Origin: Dactylosporangium roseum
GTDB taxonomy: Bacteria > Actinomycetota > Actinomycetes > Mycobacteriales > Micromonosporaceae
Length of the DNA: 64,000 bases
Assembly: GCF_025264685.1 (NCBI RefSeq)
Contig: NZ_CP073721.1
Location: forward strand, 3,463,001 to 3,527,000
Direction: 5' to 3'
Shown here: positions 8,527 to 16,660 of the stretch, in pieces
Layout: the number at the start of each line of letters is the position of its first letter
Numbering within the stretch: the stretch's first letter is position 1
Translations under genes and position numbers: made by a program
The notes under the pieces: model-generated
The model's database searches: none
What the model was told of the DNA's origin: nothing
The model's input: the letters and a program-made list of their open reading frames with translations, nothing else

Positions 8527-9054
8527 TCAAGTGAGGGCCTTCGCGGCCCAGGTGTACGGCGTGTTGCTGGTCGAGTAGTTCGCGTTCTGGTACGTCGAGG
8601 CGAATGGATACTCATCGCAGGATCGTTTGACGCCGTTCGGACTGTTGGAGGCGTACTTGATACCCGACTGCGCCTTGCATTCCTTGGTGATCTGGTAGCG
8701 GCTGCGGTTGCCGTAGTAGTTACGTGTGAGGGACTCGTAACGGCCCGTCTGCGGCTGGACGTAGTAGCCTCCGGGCACGGAGGTGCCGGCTGACGCGTTG
8801 CGTTTGACGGTGCTGAGCTGGTGCATTGCGGCGTACATGAACGCTACCGACTCCGCGGGGGTTGGGCTGCGCTGCAGAGTGAGCCGTCCTCCACATAGCT
8901 GCGGATTCAGGTGGGTCTGCACGCCGTTCGTGTTCAGTCGGTTGGCGAGCGGGAGCATTTCGGCTCGGGTACCAACCACGTCTGGACCGATGAGGCGGGC
9001 GCGACGTTCGCCGGCCTCAGCGAACGTCGCGCGGTAGCGTTGCAGCACTAGCAT
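8527..9054 (-). pseudogene. NucA/NucB-type secreted DNase, truncated
   Basis: The C-terminal half carries YQITKECKAQSGIKYA and SCDEYPFASTYQ, the conserved Cys/DEYPF core of NucA/NucB deoxyribonucleases, where D and E act in catalysis. The family normally continues about 50 more residues with an Asn-rich strand. Here the frame stops 25 residues after the motif in an unrelated tail (NTPYTWAAKALT). The N-terminal half (PLANRLNTNGVQTHLNPQLCG) is unrecognised, and no signal peptide is seen. It is probably a remnant of a secreted or toxin-type nuclease, and the start is uncertain. Confidence 0.5.
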
Positions 9055-9336
9055 GATCGCCAGTCGCAGCGGCGCTGTCGGCCCGATCGACTCGGAGCTG
9101 ACCGGCTCCGTCGTGGTCGAGCGACAGCCGGCGGTCGTCGCCCCCGTGGGAGCGGCAGATCGTGGTACTGCTCAACAGCGGAATGACGAAGCTGACCGAC
9201 ATGGCCTGCATCTCGAAGCCTTCTGGTGGTGCCGCGAACTCGACGGCACGGTGACGACGCCGCGTTCGGTGCCACCGGTGGACCGTCGTGGCTGGCCAGC
9301 AACAGATGGTCGTCCTGCTTCACGGCACGGGACAAC
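9055..9336. other. Gap between nuclease fragment and recombinase
   Basis: No recognisable gene. Short frames on both strands are arginine-rich and look like shadows. An old 5' part of the nuclease gene could lie here on the minus strand. Confidence 0.4.
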
Positions 9337-10095
9337 TCAGCAAATCTGCGGCGCACGCGTGTTCAAAGCGTCGTAGACCACCCGATGGTCTGCGATGGGA
9401 TGCGCAAGCGGGTGTGGCTGGCCGGTCATCGCGGCGAGGGCGACGGCTTGCAGGTCGGCCCGAATGTAGGTCGTGGTAGCTGGCCCGGTGGTGTCGGTGT
9501 GGCCGGCGTAGGCGCGGGCGGTGCCGTACCCGAAGTGCCGCTCGACCCAGGTGAGCGTGGTGTGGCGCAGCCAGTGGGCGGTGATGCCCTGCGCGGCGAC
9601 CCACGGCAGGTGCCGGCCGATGCGGCGCCACAGCTCGTCGTAGCGGCGGCTGGTCAAGGCGCGACCGTTCCGGTAGCGCAGCAGCGCGTCGGTAGGCAGG
9701 AGCGCGCCGCGGACCGCGGCGTGCTGGACGAGGCTGCCGGCCAGGTTAAGGCTGATCGGCAGCCAGCGCACGGTGCCGCCCTTCTCGCGTAGGAGAAGTA
9801 GGCCGCGGTCGGCGTCGAGGTCCTGCAGCCGCAACCCCAGAGCACCGGCTCGGCGGCAGGCGGTCTCGGTGTGCAGCCGGAGCAGCAGCGCGGTGGCCCA
9901 GGCCGTGGTCATCCGCTGCCAGTAACTGCGGTAGACGCGCAGCGCGCCGGGTCCGGCCGCGGCGAGCACCTGCGGTAGGTACTCGTCGAAGGTCGGCACT
10001 GCCGGTCGGGCGTCGCGTTGCAGGTCGGCGAGGGTGACGCCGAGCTCGGCCAGGGCCGTCCAGGCGGCGTCGAGCCGCTGACGGTCAGCCGGCAT
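9337..10095 (-). CDS. Tyrosine recombinase with deleted core-binding domain
   Basis: 252 residues. The catalytic domain is complete: Arg in TETACRRAGALGL, Lys in LREKGGTVRW, HxxR in HWLRHTTLTW, His in AYAGHTD and the Tyr nucleophile in PATTTYIRADL. The N-terminal part (FDEYLPQVLAAAGPG, YRSYWQRMTTAW) starts a normal core-binding domain but jumps straight into ATALLLRLHTE. Relatives have roughly 90 more residues at that point (estimate from memory), so an in-frame deletion is likely. The ATG at 10095 overlaps the stop of the AbrB-like gene. DNA binding, and so activity, is doubtful. Confidence 0.72.
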   Translation of the reverse strand: MPADRQRLDAAWTALAELGVTLADLQRDARPAVPTFDEYLPQVLAAAGPGALRVYRSYWQRMTTAWATALLLRLHTETACRRAGALGLRLQDLDADRGLLLLREKGGTVRWLPISLNLAGSLVQHAAVRGALLPTDALLRYRNGRALTSRRYDELWRRIGRHLPWVAAQGITAHWLRHTTLTWVERHFGYGTARAYAGHTDTTGPATTTYIRADLQAVALAAMTGQPHPLAHPIADHRVVYDALNTRAPQIC

Positions 10096-10557
10096 CGCCG
10101 GCGGCGAACTGACCGGCGAGGAGCCGGGCGACGGTTCGGGCCGGGTGGATGAGCAGCAGGTCACGGCCGGGTTGGGCGAGGAGGACGACAAGGTCGCCGG
10201 CGGTGAGGTGACACACTGCCGGATCGGCGCCGGGGTAGCGAGGAGACCGGTGGCGCCGATGGTGTGCCGTCCGGCCGGGTCGGAGGTCGCGGTGATGACG
10301 CCGGCCGTGATGTCGAACGTGACCCGGTGTCCAGGTGTCCAGCCCAGCAGGTGCAGTAATGCGCGGGCCGAGATCCGGCCGGACGGGTCGAGCCTGCCGA
10401 CGTCAAGGTGCGCCTCGGCATGGTCAGGCCCGGTGCGAGGTGCGGGCAGGTCGGGCAGCGGCGGCCGTGGCGGGCGGGCGCGGGGGAGCGGCGCTGGTAC
10501 GAGCGCCGCGATCATCTGCTCCACCGGGGCCGGACTGCTGCGCCGCACGCGGGTCAT
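10085..10557 (-). pseudogene. AbrB/SpoVT-like DNA-binding protein gene, frameshifted
   Basis: The first part encodes RLDPSGRISARALLHLLGW and HRVTFDITAGVITATSD, a swapped-hairpin AbrB-like fold. The frame is then lost near the ACACAC run at 10211-10216. Skipping two bases there restores CHLTAGDLVVLLAQPGRDLL, IHPARTVARLLAGQF and a TGA (10087-10085) that overlaps the recombinase ATG. A 2-base slippage insertion therefore best explains the sequence. The overlap shows the two genes form one unit, probably the regulatory partner of the recombinase. Confidence 0.7.
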
Positions 10558-11511
10558 CGTCGCCGCCAGAGCGCGGCCCGCACATGCTGAAACCCGACCG
10601 GGTGGTCACCCGCTCGGCTCTGCTGGTGAGATGCTACGAGTTCGTCGATCTTGGTAAACCTTCACCAAGACCAGTGTCGAAGGTCCGAGTTGGACCTCAA
10701 CTACATGATCGTCTTCCGTCGGGAATTGCAACTGATCTGAGGTGGGGTCTCGGAGTGTACGTTGCCGCGGAATGCCGTGTACGCATTCAGCCGTTCTTCG
10801 AACGGTGGACAAACCTGTCGCTCCGTCGGCCGAATTGCCCATCGTGCCGGTGTCGGCGGAGCACCCCCAGGTGCGTGGGTATTGGCGCTACAGATTGCCA
10901 CATAGGTCTTCGCTGGTCCACAGCGAAACGGCCCTCGTACGGTGCGGCAGCGGTGGCCGCCCTCGTGGCGATCGCATTGGCGAGCAGGGCGAGGTCGGGT
11001 GGTTGCTGCCAGCGGCCGTCGATGAGCTGGTTGCGGTAGAGCTCGTGGTCGTTGCGCTGATACACGTGGATGGCCCGCATGTTCGGCTCGTCTCGGCAGT
11101 GCCAGATCCCGCGCTGCCCTATCACGCGCCGCAGATGCTCGGGATGGGGTCGCCGAAGGCACGGTGCGGTTCCGCATCGGTGGGAAGCCGCCTCCGTTTG
11201 TGATCAGGGTCTGATGCGTGCGGAAGGCGGACGCCTTCACGCCATGCCGGTCCATGGTCGCGGTCAGGAAGGCGGCGGAGTCGCTGTTCGGGCCATCGCT
11301 GATCGAAGAACTGTTTGGGATGCAACGGTTGTGGTGCAAGCGCCCGGTCGCGTGTCGCGGTGTTGCACCGGCGGTGAAAGCTCGTCGCGGTTTGGCATGC
11401 AGAGTCCGGCGCGCCGATGGCACCTGCGTAGCTGCCGACGATCTTGACTGTGAGTTGAGCGGATTCACCGAAAATGTCGAGTGGCCGCTGAGGAGATGCT
11501 GTGGCGGTGCG
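10558..11511. other. Degenerate coding region, unassigned
   Basis: Minus-strand pieces look like a broken gene. FLTATMDRHGVKASAFRTHQ and TLITNGGGFPP lie in one frame (about 11160-11290). WHCRDEPNMRAIHVYQRND and YRNQLIDGRWQQPPDLALLA lie in another (about 10980-11110). They may belong to one protein after a frameshift, but I do not recognise it. No intact gene is supported. Confidence 0.35.
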
Positions 11512-12240
11512 TCAGGCAGTGGTGAGGTCCGGCAGGCTGCTCAGGTCGGTGACCACGAGGCGGGCGACGTCGCTGAGCCGCCGGTTGGTCCGCCGGGCGT
11601 AGGCCCGGATCAGTTCGAAGGCCGCATCGACGGAGATGTGATACGCCTGAGCGATGGCACCCTTGGCCTGCTCGATAACGATCCGGCTGTTCAACGCCCC
11701 TTGGAGTTGTTCGGTGAGGACCTCACTGCGGCGGATCGTCCGTTCCTGCAGCAGGCCGATCGCGGCGGCGTCGGCCAGGGCCTGCACAATCTGCACGTCG
11801 GCGTCGTCGAGGTCGGTGCTGCCGGTGCCGAAGACGCCCATCGCGCCGATCACCTCGCTACGAAGCCGCAACGGGAACGCATGCACCGAGCGGAACCCGG
11901 CGGCCGTGGCGTAGGGCGCGAACCGCGGCCAGCGGGCGCTTGCGGTGCACAGATCGGCATTGACGACCGGCTCGGCGGTGCGGAACGCGTCCAGGCAGGG
12001 GCCGTCCTGCCACTGCAGCTGGAACAGCTCCAACAGCTTGGTGGTCTCGTCCGAGGCGGCCATGAACCGCAGCCGGTTCTGCTCATCGGCCAGCAGCAGC
12101 CCCACGGTGGCGGTGTCGATGAGCCCGGCGGCGCGGTCGGCGAGCATCTGCAGGAACTCGATCAGGTCGAACTCGTCGATGAGGGTGTCGGCGACCTCGA
12201 CGAAGATCCGCGCCAGGCGTTGCTCGGATACGGTGGTCAT
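11512..12240 (-). CDS. GAF-ANTAR protein (RNA-binding antiterminator with sensor domain)
   Basis: 242 residues. The GAF domain (residues about 10-160) has VGLLLADEQNRLRFMAASDE, QDGPCLDAFRTAEPVV and SVHAFPLRLRSEVIGAMGVF. The C-terminal ANTAR domain (about 175-235) shows EQAKGAIAQAYHISVDAAFE and LIRAYARRTNRRLSDVARLV, with the conserved Ala/aromatic helix that binds paired RNA hairpins. Such proteins prevent transcription termination in response to a ligand or stress. It lies 51 bases downstream of a second GAF-ANTAR gene, probably as one unit. Degraded copies of this pair occur near 34.3, 47 and 53.5 kb. Confidence 0.9.
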   Translation of the reverse strand: MTTVSEQRLARIFVEVADTLIDEFDLIEFLQMLADRAAGLIDTATVGLLLADEQNRLRFMAASDETTKLLELFQLQWQDGPCLDAFRTAEPVVNADLCTASARWPRFAPYATAAGFRSVHAFPLRLRSEVIGAMGVFGTGSTDLDDADVQIVQALADAAAIGLLQERTIRRSEVLTEQLQGALNSRIVIEQAKGAIAQAYHISVDAAFELIRAYARRTNRRLSDVARLVVTDLSSLPDLTTA

Positions 12241-12291
12241 GACGGCTTCCCGGCCTTCCTGCGATCGTCGTCGCGGTGGTCCTTGCGGTGG

Positions 12292-12933
12292 TCATGCGTG
12301 GTCGCTGTTGAACCGCAGCCGGCGGGCGACGATGTCCGCGGCCACCTCGCTCAACGGCCGGTTGCTGGCGTAGGCGTGGGCCCGGATCCGCACCAGGGCA
12401 TCGGTGAGGGGTATGCCCAACTGGACCATGACCATGCCCTGGGCCTGGAACAGCTCGGCGCGGTGTTCGAACACCTCGTCGAACTCGCCGACGTCGGCCC
12501 GTTCCTGACCGTCCAGCAGCGTCATGACCATCAGGTCGGCGAACGTGAACGCCTGACCCAGTTCCGCTCGGGACAACGAGCCGGGGCGGGTGCGGAACAC
12601 GTCCAGGACGCCGAGGCGGGCCGCGCCGATCTGCAACGGAAACGCGAACACTGCCCGGACCCCGGCGTCCCGGACCGCGGGGGTGTACATCGGCCATCGA
12701 ATCGTCGCTCCATCTGCCAGATCGCTCACCAGAACCGGCCGGCCGGACGCAAAGGCATCGATGCAAGGGCCTTCGCCGAGGGTGAACTGCAGCTCCTCGA
12801 TCCGTGCGGTGCTCGGGTCCGAGGCTGCTGCCATGCCGTGCACGCCGTCGTTGGCCATCACGCTCACCCCGGCTCCCGAGGCAGACAGCGCCTGCACGAC
12901 GTCGAGGCAGACACGCTCCAACAGCTCAACCAT
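12292..12933 (-). CDS. GAF-ANTAR protein
   Basis: 213 residues from ATG 12933; a GTG at 12981 in the same frame would add 16. The GAF part contains GAGVSVMANDGVHGMAAASD, LGEGPCIDAFASGRPVLVSD and RAVFAFPLQIGAARLGVLDV. The ANTAR part contains EHRAELFQAQGMVMVQLGI and LVRIRAHAYASNRPLSEVA. It is one of the well-known tandem GAF-ANTAR pairs of actinomycetes and probably acts with the gene immediately downstream. The fragments at 46.8-47.3 and 53.5-53.9 kb match this member most closely. Confidence 0.88.
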   Translation of the reverse strand: MVELLERVCLDVVQALSASGAGVSVMANDGVHGMAAASDPSTARIEELQFTLGEGPCIDAFASGRPVLVSDLADGATIRWPMYTPAVRDAGVRAVFAFPLQIGAARLGVLDVFRTRPGSLSRAELGQAFTFADLMVMTLLDGQERADVGEFDEVFEHRAELFQAQGMVMVQLGIPLTDALVRIRAHAYASNRPLSEVAADIVARRLRFNSDHA

Positions 12934-13008
12934 GCCGGCCGTCTTGCGTGACAGCCAGGCACCGAAGATGCGGCGTGGCACTTGACGGATGAGGATTGGC
13001 CGTGCGGG

Positions 13009-13530
13009 TCACGACGGCCCAGGGCGACGGCTCACAACTGTAGGCCATACGTTGGTCTTCGCGCCAGCGCATGACCGCACCCTTCGCAGACCGGCACTGC
13101 CAGCCAGGCAGTCAAGCGCCGGGATCGGTGTCGTGTCGCTGACGCTACTCCCCGCTGTGCGTCGTAGACAATGCGGGCAGCGCAGGCAGAGGATGTGACT
13201 GCGGGCCAGGATCATCAGATGCCCGATCGCCGGTGTCCGTCGCGGTACGTGGGCTGCCCGTACCCGGAGCAGGGCGTTCAACTCCAGGCTGATGTGCTCG
13301 TCGGAGCCCATCGCCAGCGAGAACTGCCGTCCTCGTGCCCGCAGGTCGGTCAGGGCAGCCCTGCAGTGGGGACGGTCTGCCTGGTGTGCGTCGAGCTCGG
13401 TTGCGTTGCGGTCGGCGACCCGCTCGAGGAGGTCGTCGATGTCGGCTCCGCAGGCCAGCCGACCGCCGGGGTGCGCAGCAGCGGCGCCCGGGTCGGCGCC
13501 GGGATCGCCGCACGGTACTTCGACGCTCAT
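13009..13530 (-). CDS. Anti-sigma-factor-like zinc-finger protein, C-terminal part aberrant
   Basis: ATG 13530 stands 10 bases after GGAGGTGA, which also contains the stop of the sigma-factor gene, so the two are co-translated. Residues about 25-60 read LACGADIDDLLERVADRNA followed by LDAHQADRPHCRAALTDL, a Cys-His-His-x3-Cys-like pattern seen in zinc-finger anti-sigma proteins next to Asp23 operons. One expected Cys of the HxxxC core is RPHC, so zinc binding is plausible. After residue 65 the sequence no longer resembles relatives, which suggests a shifted or replaced C-terminal half. It is probably the negative regulator of the ECF sigma factor. Confidence 0.6.
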   Translation of the reverse strand: MSVEVPCGDPGADPGAAAAHPGGRLACGADIDDLLERVADRNATELDAHQADRPHCRAALTDLRARGRQFSLAMGSDEHISLELNALLRVRAAHVPRRTPAIGHLMILARSHILCLRCPHCLRRTAGSSVSDTTPIPALDCLAGSAGLRRVRSCAGAKTNVWPTVVSRRPGPS

Positions 13531-13540
13531 TGGGGTGTCG

Positions 13541-14083
13541 TCACCTCCAGTCCTGCAGCGTTGTGGCAAGTGTGCGCCGTGCGCGGTGGAGGTGGCTACG
13601 GACCGCCGCGACTGTGCTGCCGGTGATCTCGGCGATCTCGCTGTAGCTGAGGCCTTCGAACTGGTGCAGGATCAGTGCGAGGCGCTGCGCGGTGGGTAGC
13701 GCGTCGATGGCCTCGGTGACCGCGGCGGCGATCAGGTCCTGTTCGGCTTGTTCCGCCGGTCCACGTGCCGGGTCGGCCGGCTCGGGCGTTGCGTTGATCG
13801 TTTCGGTCCGCACCGTGCGGGTGCTCTTGTTCAGGGCGCGGGTGGTGACGATGCGGTACAGCCACGTGGCGAAGCTACTTTCGGCTCGGAAGGTGGGCAG
13901 GGCTTGCCACGCGGCCAGGAGCGCGTCCTGGGTGACGTCCTCGGCGTCCTCGCGGTTTCCCAGCAGTCTCAAGGCGACCCGGTAGGCGCGCGGGCCGTGG
14001 CGTTCGACGAGTACGTGGTAGGCGTCGAGGTAACCCTCGCGTGCGCGTCGAACCAGGTAGGCGTCGTCGATCGCGGGTTGCAT
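13541..14083 (-). CDS. ECF-family RNA polymerase sigma factor
   Basis: 180 residues. Region 2 has YHVLVERHGPRAYRVALRLL, NREDAEDVTQDALLAAWQAL and SSFATWLYRIVTTRALN (DNA melting and -10 recognition). Region 4 has IDALPTAQRLALILHQFEGL and SYSEIAEITGSTVAAVRSHL (-35 recognition helix-turn-helix). ATG 14083 has GGGAAGG directly upstream; a longer frame exists but lacks a ribosome-binding site. It is divergent from the Asp23 operon and followed by a zinc-finger anti-sigma-like gene. It probably controls that envelope-stress operon. Confidence 0.9.
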   Translation of the reverse strand: MQPAIDDAYLVRRAREGYLDAYHVLVERHGPRAYRVALRLLGNREDAEDVTQDALLAAWQALPTFRAESSFATWLYRIVTTRALNKSTRTVRTETINATPEPADPARGPAEQAEQDLIAAAVTEAIDALPTAQRLALILHQFEGLSYSEIAEITGSTVAAVRSHLHRARRTLATTLQDWR

Positions 14084-14368
14084 ACCTTCCCGGGTAGCTG
14101 CGCGGTGACCAAGTGAAACGTGGCGGGTAAGCCTAGCGATAGCCCGGTAACGTCTCGCGCTTACCATCACGCGGTGCTGGAATGGCGGTCCATGAGTACG
14201 TTATGCCCCGTGGTCGGCGAAGAAACCAGTGGCCAGGGCGCGACGTTTCGACGCCAGGGGTGTCTAACCATGTAAGGGGCCACGCGGCGCCGATGCCGTG
14301 ATTGGCCTGGGAGGCCACCGCCTTGACCGGCGTCTTCGTCGACCTCGATCACCGAGGAGCGCAGTTCC
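14084..14368. promoter_or_regulatory. Divergent promoter region, sigma factor / Asp23 operon
   Basis: The 285 bases between the ECF sigma gene and the first Asp23 gene contain no gene and must hold both promoters. No operator was clearly recognised. GGAGCG precedes the Asp23 start at 14369. Confidence 0.5.
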
Positions 14369-14854
14369 ATGACCCAGACCGTGGCACGAACCGACACCAC
14401 CGCCGAGACGAGCCCGGCACCCCGCAGCACGGAAGTCACCCGTCCGGCCCGGCAGAACCGGCTGACCACCGAGGAAGGAAAGATCAGCGTTGCCGAGGGT
14501 GTGGTACAGAAAATCGCCGGCATCGCCTGCCGGGAAATCGGTGGCGTGCACGCCATGGGCGCCGGCGGCAGCCGCGCGTTCGGCGCGATCCGGGAGCGGA
14601 TTCCGGGCAGCACCGGGCCCAACGTCGCCCAAGGTGTCGGCGTCGAGGTCGGTGCGACCGAGGCGGCGGTCGACCTGGACATTGTCGTGGAGTACGGGGT
14701 CAGCATCGCCGATCTCGGACGTGGCATCCAGCGCAACGTCAAACAGGCCGTCGAGCGGATGACGGGCCTGGAGGTCGTCGAGGTCAACATCAACGTCGAC
14801 GACGTCCACCTACCCGAGTCCGGTGAAGCCCAGGGCGAGTCGCGGGTGTCATGA
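14369..14854 (+). CDS. Asp23/Gls24 family envelope stress protein
   Basis: 161 residues. After a disordered Thr/Pro-rich leader, residues 35-150 form the Asp23 domain: GKISVAEGVVQKIAGIACRE, GGVHAMGAGGSRAFGAIRER, VEVGATEAAVDLDIVVEYG and TGLEVVEVNINVDDVHLPE. Asp23 proteins are soluble and are held at the membrane by AmaP, whose gene is last in this operon. They are induced by alkaline or cell-wall stress. This is the first gene of a seven-gene operon and is overlapped by the next gene (ATGA). Confidence 0.92.
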   Translation: MTQTVARTDTTAETSPAPRSTEVTRPARQNRLTTEEGKISVAEGVVQKIAGIACREIGGVHAMGAGGSRAFGAIRERIPGSTGPNVAQGVGVEVGATEAAVDLDIVVEYGVSIADLGRGIQRNVKQAVERMTGLEVVEVNINVDDVHLPESGEAQGESRVS

Positions 14855-15231
14855 GCTCCTCCGCCCGTATCCGGCAGCCGGCGGCAGCGGTCGTCGACGG
14901 TGTCGACGTCGACGCGGTGGCCGTTGCGGTGCGGGCCTGCCCGGGTGTGGACGACCTGTACCGCGGCCGCCCGGGTGGACCGGCCACGTGTCTGCCTGGT
15001 CGGTGGGTCTACGGCCTGCGGGTCGACCCTCACGTGCTGGAGGTTCAGGTCCGCGCGCGGTGGGGCGTGCCCGCTGTCGAGGTTGCCGTGCAGATCCGCC
15101 ACGCGCTGCGAACTCTCGCGCTCGCTCGACGCGTCGATGTGATCATCGCCGACCTGGCTGACCCGGCTGCCCCCGAGCTGGACCATTCGGCTGGGAAAGT
15201 TCCGATCACAGTCAGCGGCCAGGATCAGTGA
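14851..15231 (+). CDS. Small Asp23-like/alkaline-shock operon protein
   Basis: 126 residues in an ATGA overlap with the preceding Asp23 gene. The pattern AVAVRACPGVDDLYRGRPGG followed by VYGLRVDPHVLEVQVRARWG and VEVAVQIRHALRTLALARRV resembles a reduced Asp23 domain (strand, strand, helix) without the longer leader. Such variant paralogues are common in actinobacterial Asp23 operons. It probably co-assembles with the other Asp23 proteins at the membrane. No catalytic motif is present. Confidence 0.75.
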   Translation: MSSSARIRQPAAAVVDGVDVDAVAVAVRACPGVDDLYRGRPGGPATCLPGRWVYGLRVDPHVLEVQVRARWGVPAVEVAVQIRHALRTLALARRVDVIIADLADPAAPELDHSAGKVPITVSGQDQ

Positions 15232-15458
15232 ACGAGGAACAACAGTGGCGGGCGCGCCGCGCGTTCATCCGGGCCCATCATCCCGACCGCGGCGGCGACG
15301 CCGCTGTCTTCATCGCCGGCCTAGCGCGGCTCGACCACGCCGGTCCGCCGGAGGTGTTCGACCGGGTGCGGGTGATCGTCGTGCGCCGTCGGCCGTTGGT
15401 GGTCCGGTTGATCCAGGCGCTGTCGCGACGATGCCGCCGATTGGCACGGGTCTGCTAG
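15228..15458 (+). CDS. Small basic protein with J-domain-like HPD motif
   Basis: 76 residues from GTG 15228, overlapping the previous stop by 4 bases. The N-terminus RARRAFIRAHHPDRGGDAAV contains the HPD tripeptide with a GGD turn, exactly as in the helix II/III loop of DnaJ J-domains. The rest is Arg-rich (RRRPLVVRLIQALSRRCRR). A full J-domain would need about 30 more residues on the N-terminal side, so this is a partial or highly reduced J-like protein. Its role in the Asp23 operon is unknown. Confidence 0.6.
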   Translation: MNEEQQWRARRAFIRAHHPDRGGDAAVFIAGLARLDHAGPPEVFDRVRVIVVRRRPLVVRLIQALSRRCRRLARVC

Positions 15459-15492
15459 CCGATCCTTGCCGTTTCCACAGGATGTGAGAGAC

Positions 15493-15675
15493 ATGAGCCA
15501 TATCGTCTTCGGCACTGCGGTGGGCATGGCGCTGGGATTCGCGTTGGCCTTCGGCAGCTTTGGTCAGATGCTGATCGTGCTGCTATTCGCCGCGCTCGGC
15601 TTCGGGGCCGCCAAGGTGCTCAGCGGCGAGGTGGACCTGGGTAGCTACCGCGCCAATCGGAGCGGTAGACGATGA
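15493..15675 (+). CDS. DUF2273-type small membrane protein
   Basis: 60 residues from ATG 15493. Two membrane segments, GTAVGMALGFALAFGSFG and MLIVLLFAALGFGAAKVL, are followed by a short charged tail. This is the DUF2273 pattern, a small helical hairpin protein that regularly accompanies Asp23 genes and probably helps anchor the Asp23 layer. An upstream in-frame ATG (15466) would add nine hydrophilic residues and is less likely. The stop overlaps the next start. Confidence 0.82.
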   Translation: MSHIVFGTAVGMALGFALAFGSFGQMLIVLLFAALGFGAAKVLSGEVDLGSYRANRSGRR

Positions 15676-16103
15676 CCGCCGACCCCCAACCCCCGGCGGT
15701 AGAAGATGCCCCCGGCCGGGCCGACGACACCGTACCCGGGTCGATCACCATCGCCGACAGGGTCGTGACGAAGCTGGCCTCGCGCGCGGTGCTGGAAACA
15801 CCTGACGCCGGCGCCGCGGCGGCCCGCCTGATCGGCCAGGTCATACCCGGTGCCGGGCATCTCGGTTTCCGGCAGACTGACCTCACCGGCCTGCCCAAGG
15901 CGTCCGCCCAGGTCGACGGGAATGTCGCCGTCATCGATCTGGTGATCAGCGTGCGCTGGCCAGCGTCGGTGCCGCAGGTCACCGCCGCGGTCCGCCAACA
16001 CGTACGCGAACGGCTGGCCGCCCTGACCGGGCTGACCATCGCCGAGGCACGCATCGTGGTTACCGACCTGGTTACCGAGATCCCATCGTCGCGGGCGGGG
16101 TAG
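15672..16103 (+). CDS. Asp23/Gls24 family envelope stress protein (second copy)
   Basis: 143 residues. The leader is acidic, then GSITIADRVVTKLASRAVLE, VAVIDLVISVRWPASVPQVT and LTGLTIAEARIVVTDLVTE form the Asp23 domain in the usual order. It is shorter than the first operon gene and differs in sequence, so the two are ancient paralogues and not a recent duplication. It overlaps the DUF2273 gene (ATGA at 15672), showing translational coupling. It is inferred to bind the same membrane platform. Confidence 0.88.
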   Translation: MTADPQPPAVEDAPGRADDTVPGSITIADRVVTKLASRAVLETPDAGAAAARLIGQVIPGAGHLGFRQTDLTGLPKASAQVDGNVAVIDLVISVRWPASVPQVTAAVRQHVRERLAALTGLTIAEARIVVTDLVTEIPSSRAG

Positions 16104-16123
16104 AGGCGAAGGGAAGCGTCGCC

Positions 16124-16660
16124 GTGAAACTGCTCAACCGCCTGCTCGCCGTGATCGTCAGCCTTACCTTGATCGCAGCCGCAACGGTGCTCGTCGCGGA
16201 TCTGATCGCCGACTGGACGGGGCGCCGGCCCGCCGTGATCGACTGGCACGCCACCTACCGGTGGGCCCAGCGCACCGGCTGGGACGCCGGCAGCGTCCGA
16301 CTCATCTGCCTGCTGCTGTGCCTACTGGGGCTGGCCCTCCTGGCCGCAGAGCTCAAGCCGCGCCGCCCCGCCAGGTTGGTCACCGACAGCGACGACCCGG
16401 CCATCGACGCCGCCTACACCCGCCGCGGCGTCGCGCAAGCCGTCCGCACCGCGGTCACCGAGGTCGACGGCGTCGACCGCACCGCGGTCGCCGTCCGGCG
16501 CCGGCGCATCCGCGTCCACGCGCACGCCGTCGCACGCGAGCCGTCGCTGGCCCCCTTGGTTCGCGACAGCGTCACCCTTGCCGCTCGGGCCCGCCTTGAC
16601 GCCCTTGACCTGCGTCGTCCGCCGAAGTTGGCCGTCCGGATCTCCACCAGGAGTCGCTGA
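16124..16660 (+). CDS. DUF6286-type membrane protein
   Basis: 178 residues. Two membrane helices, LLNRLLAVIVSLTLIAAATV and RLICLLLCLLGLALLAAEL, flank a short external loop with WTGRRPAVIDWHATY. The cytoplasmic part (VAQAVRTAVTEVDGVDRTA, VAVRRRRIRVHAHAV) resembles a small Asp23-like alpha/beta domain. This is the DUF6286 layout found next to AmaP in actinomycetes. The stop codon overlaps the AmaP ATG. It probably forms part of a membrane platform for the Asp23 proteins. Confidence 0.8.
   Translation: MKLLNRLLAVIVSLTLIAAATVLVADLIADWTGRRPAVIDWHATYRWAQRTGWDAGSVRLICLLLCLLGLALLAAELKPRRPARLVTDSDDPAIDAAYTRRGVAQAVRTAVTEVDGVDRTAVAVRRRRIRVHAHAVAREPSLAPLVRDSVTLAARARLDALDLRRPPKLAVRISTRSR

Noticed and set aside
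10701..11468. A 255-codon minus-strand gene
   Set aside because: Only short stretches look coding and they are in different frames. The text between them is biased and without known motifs.
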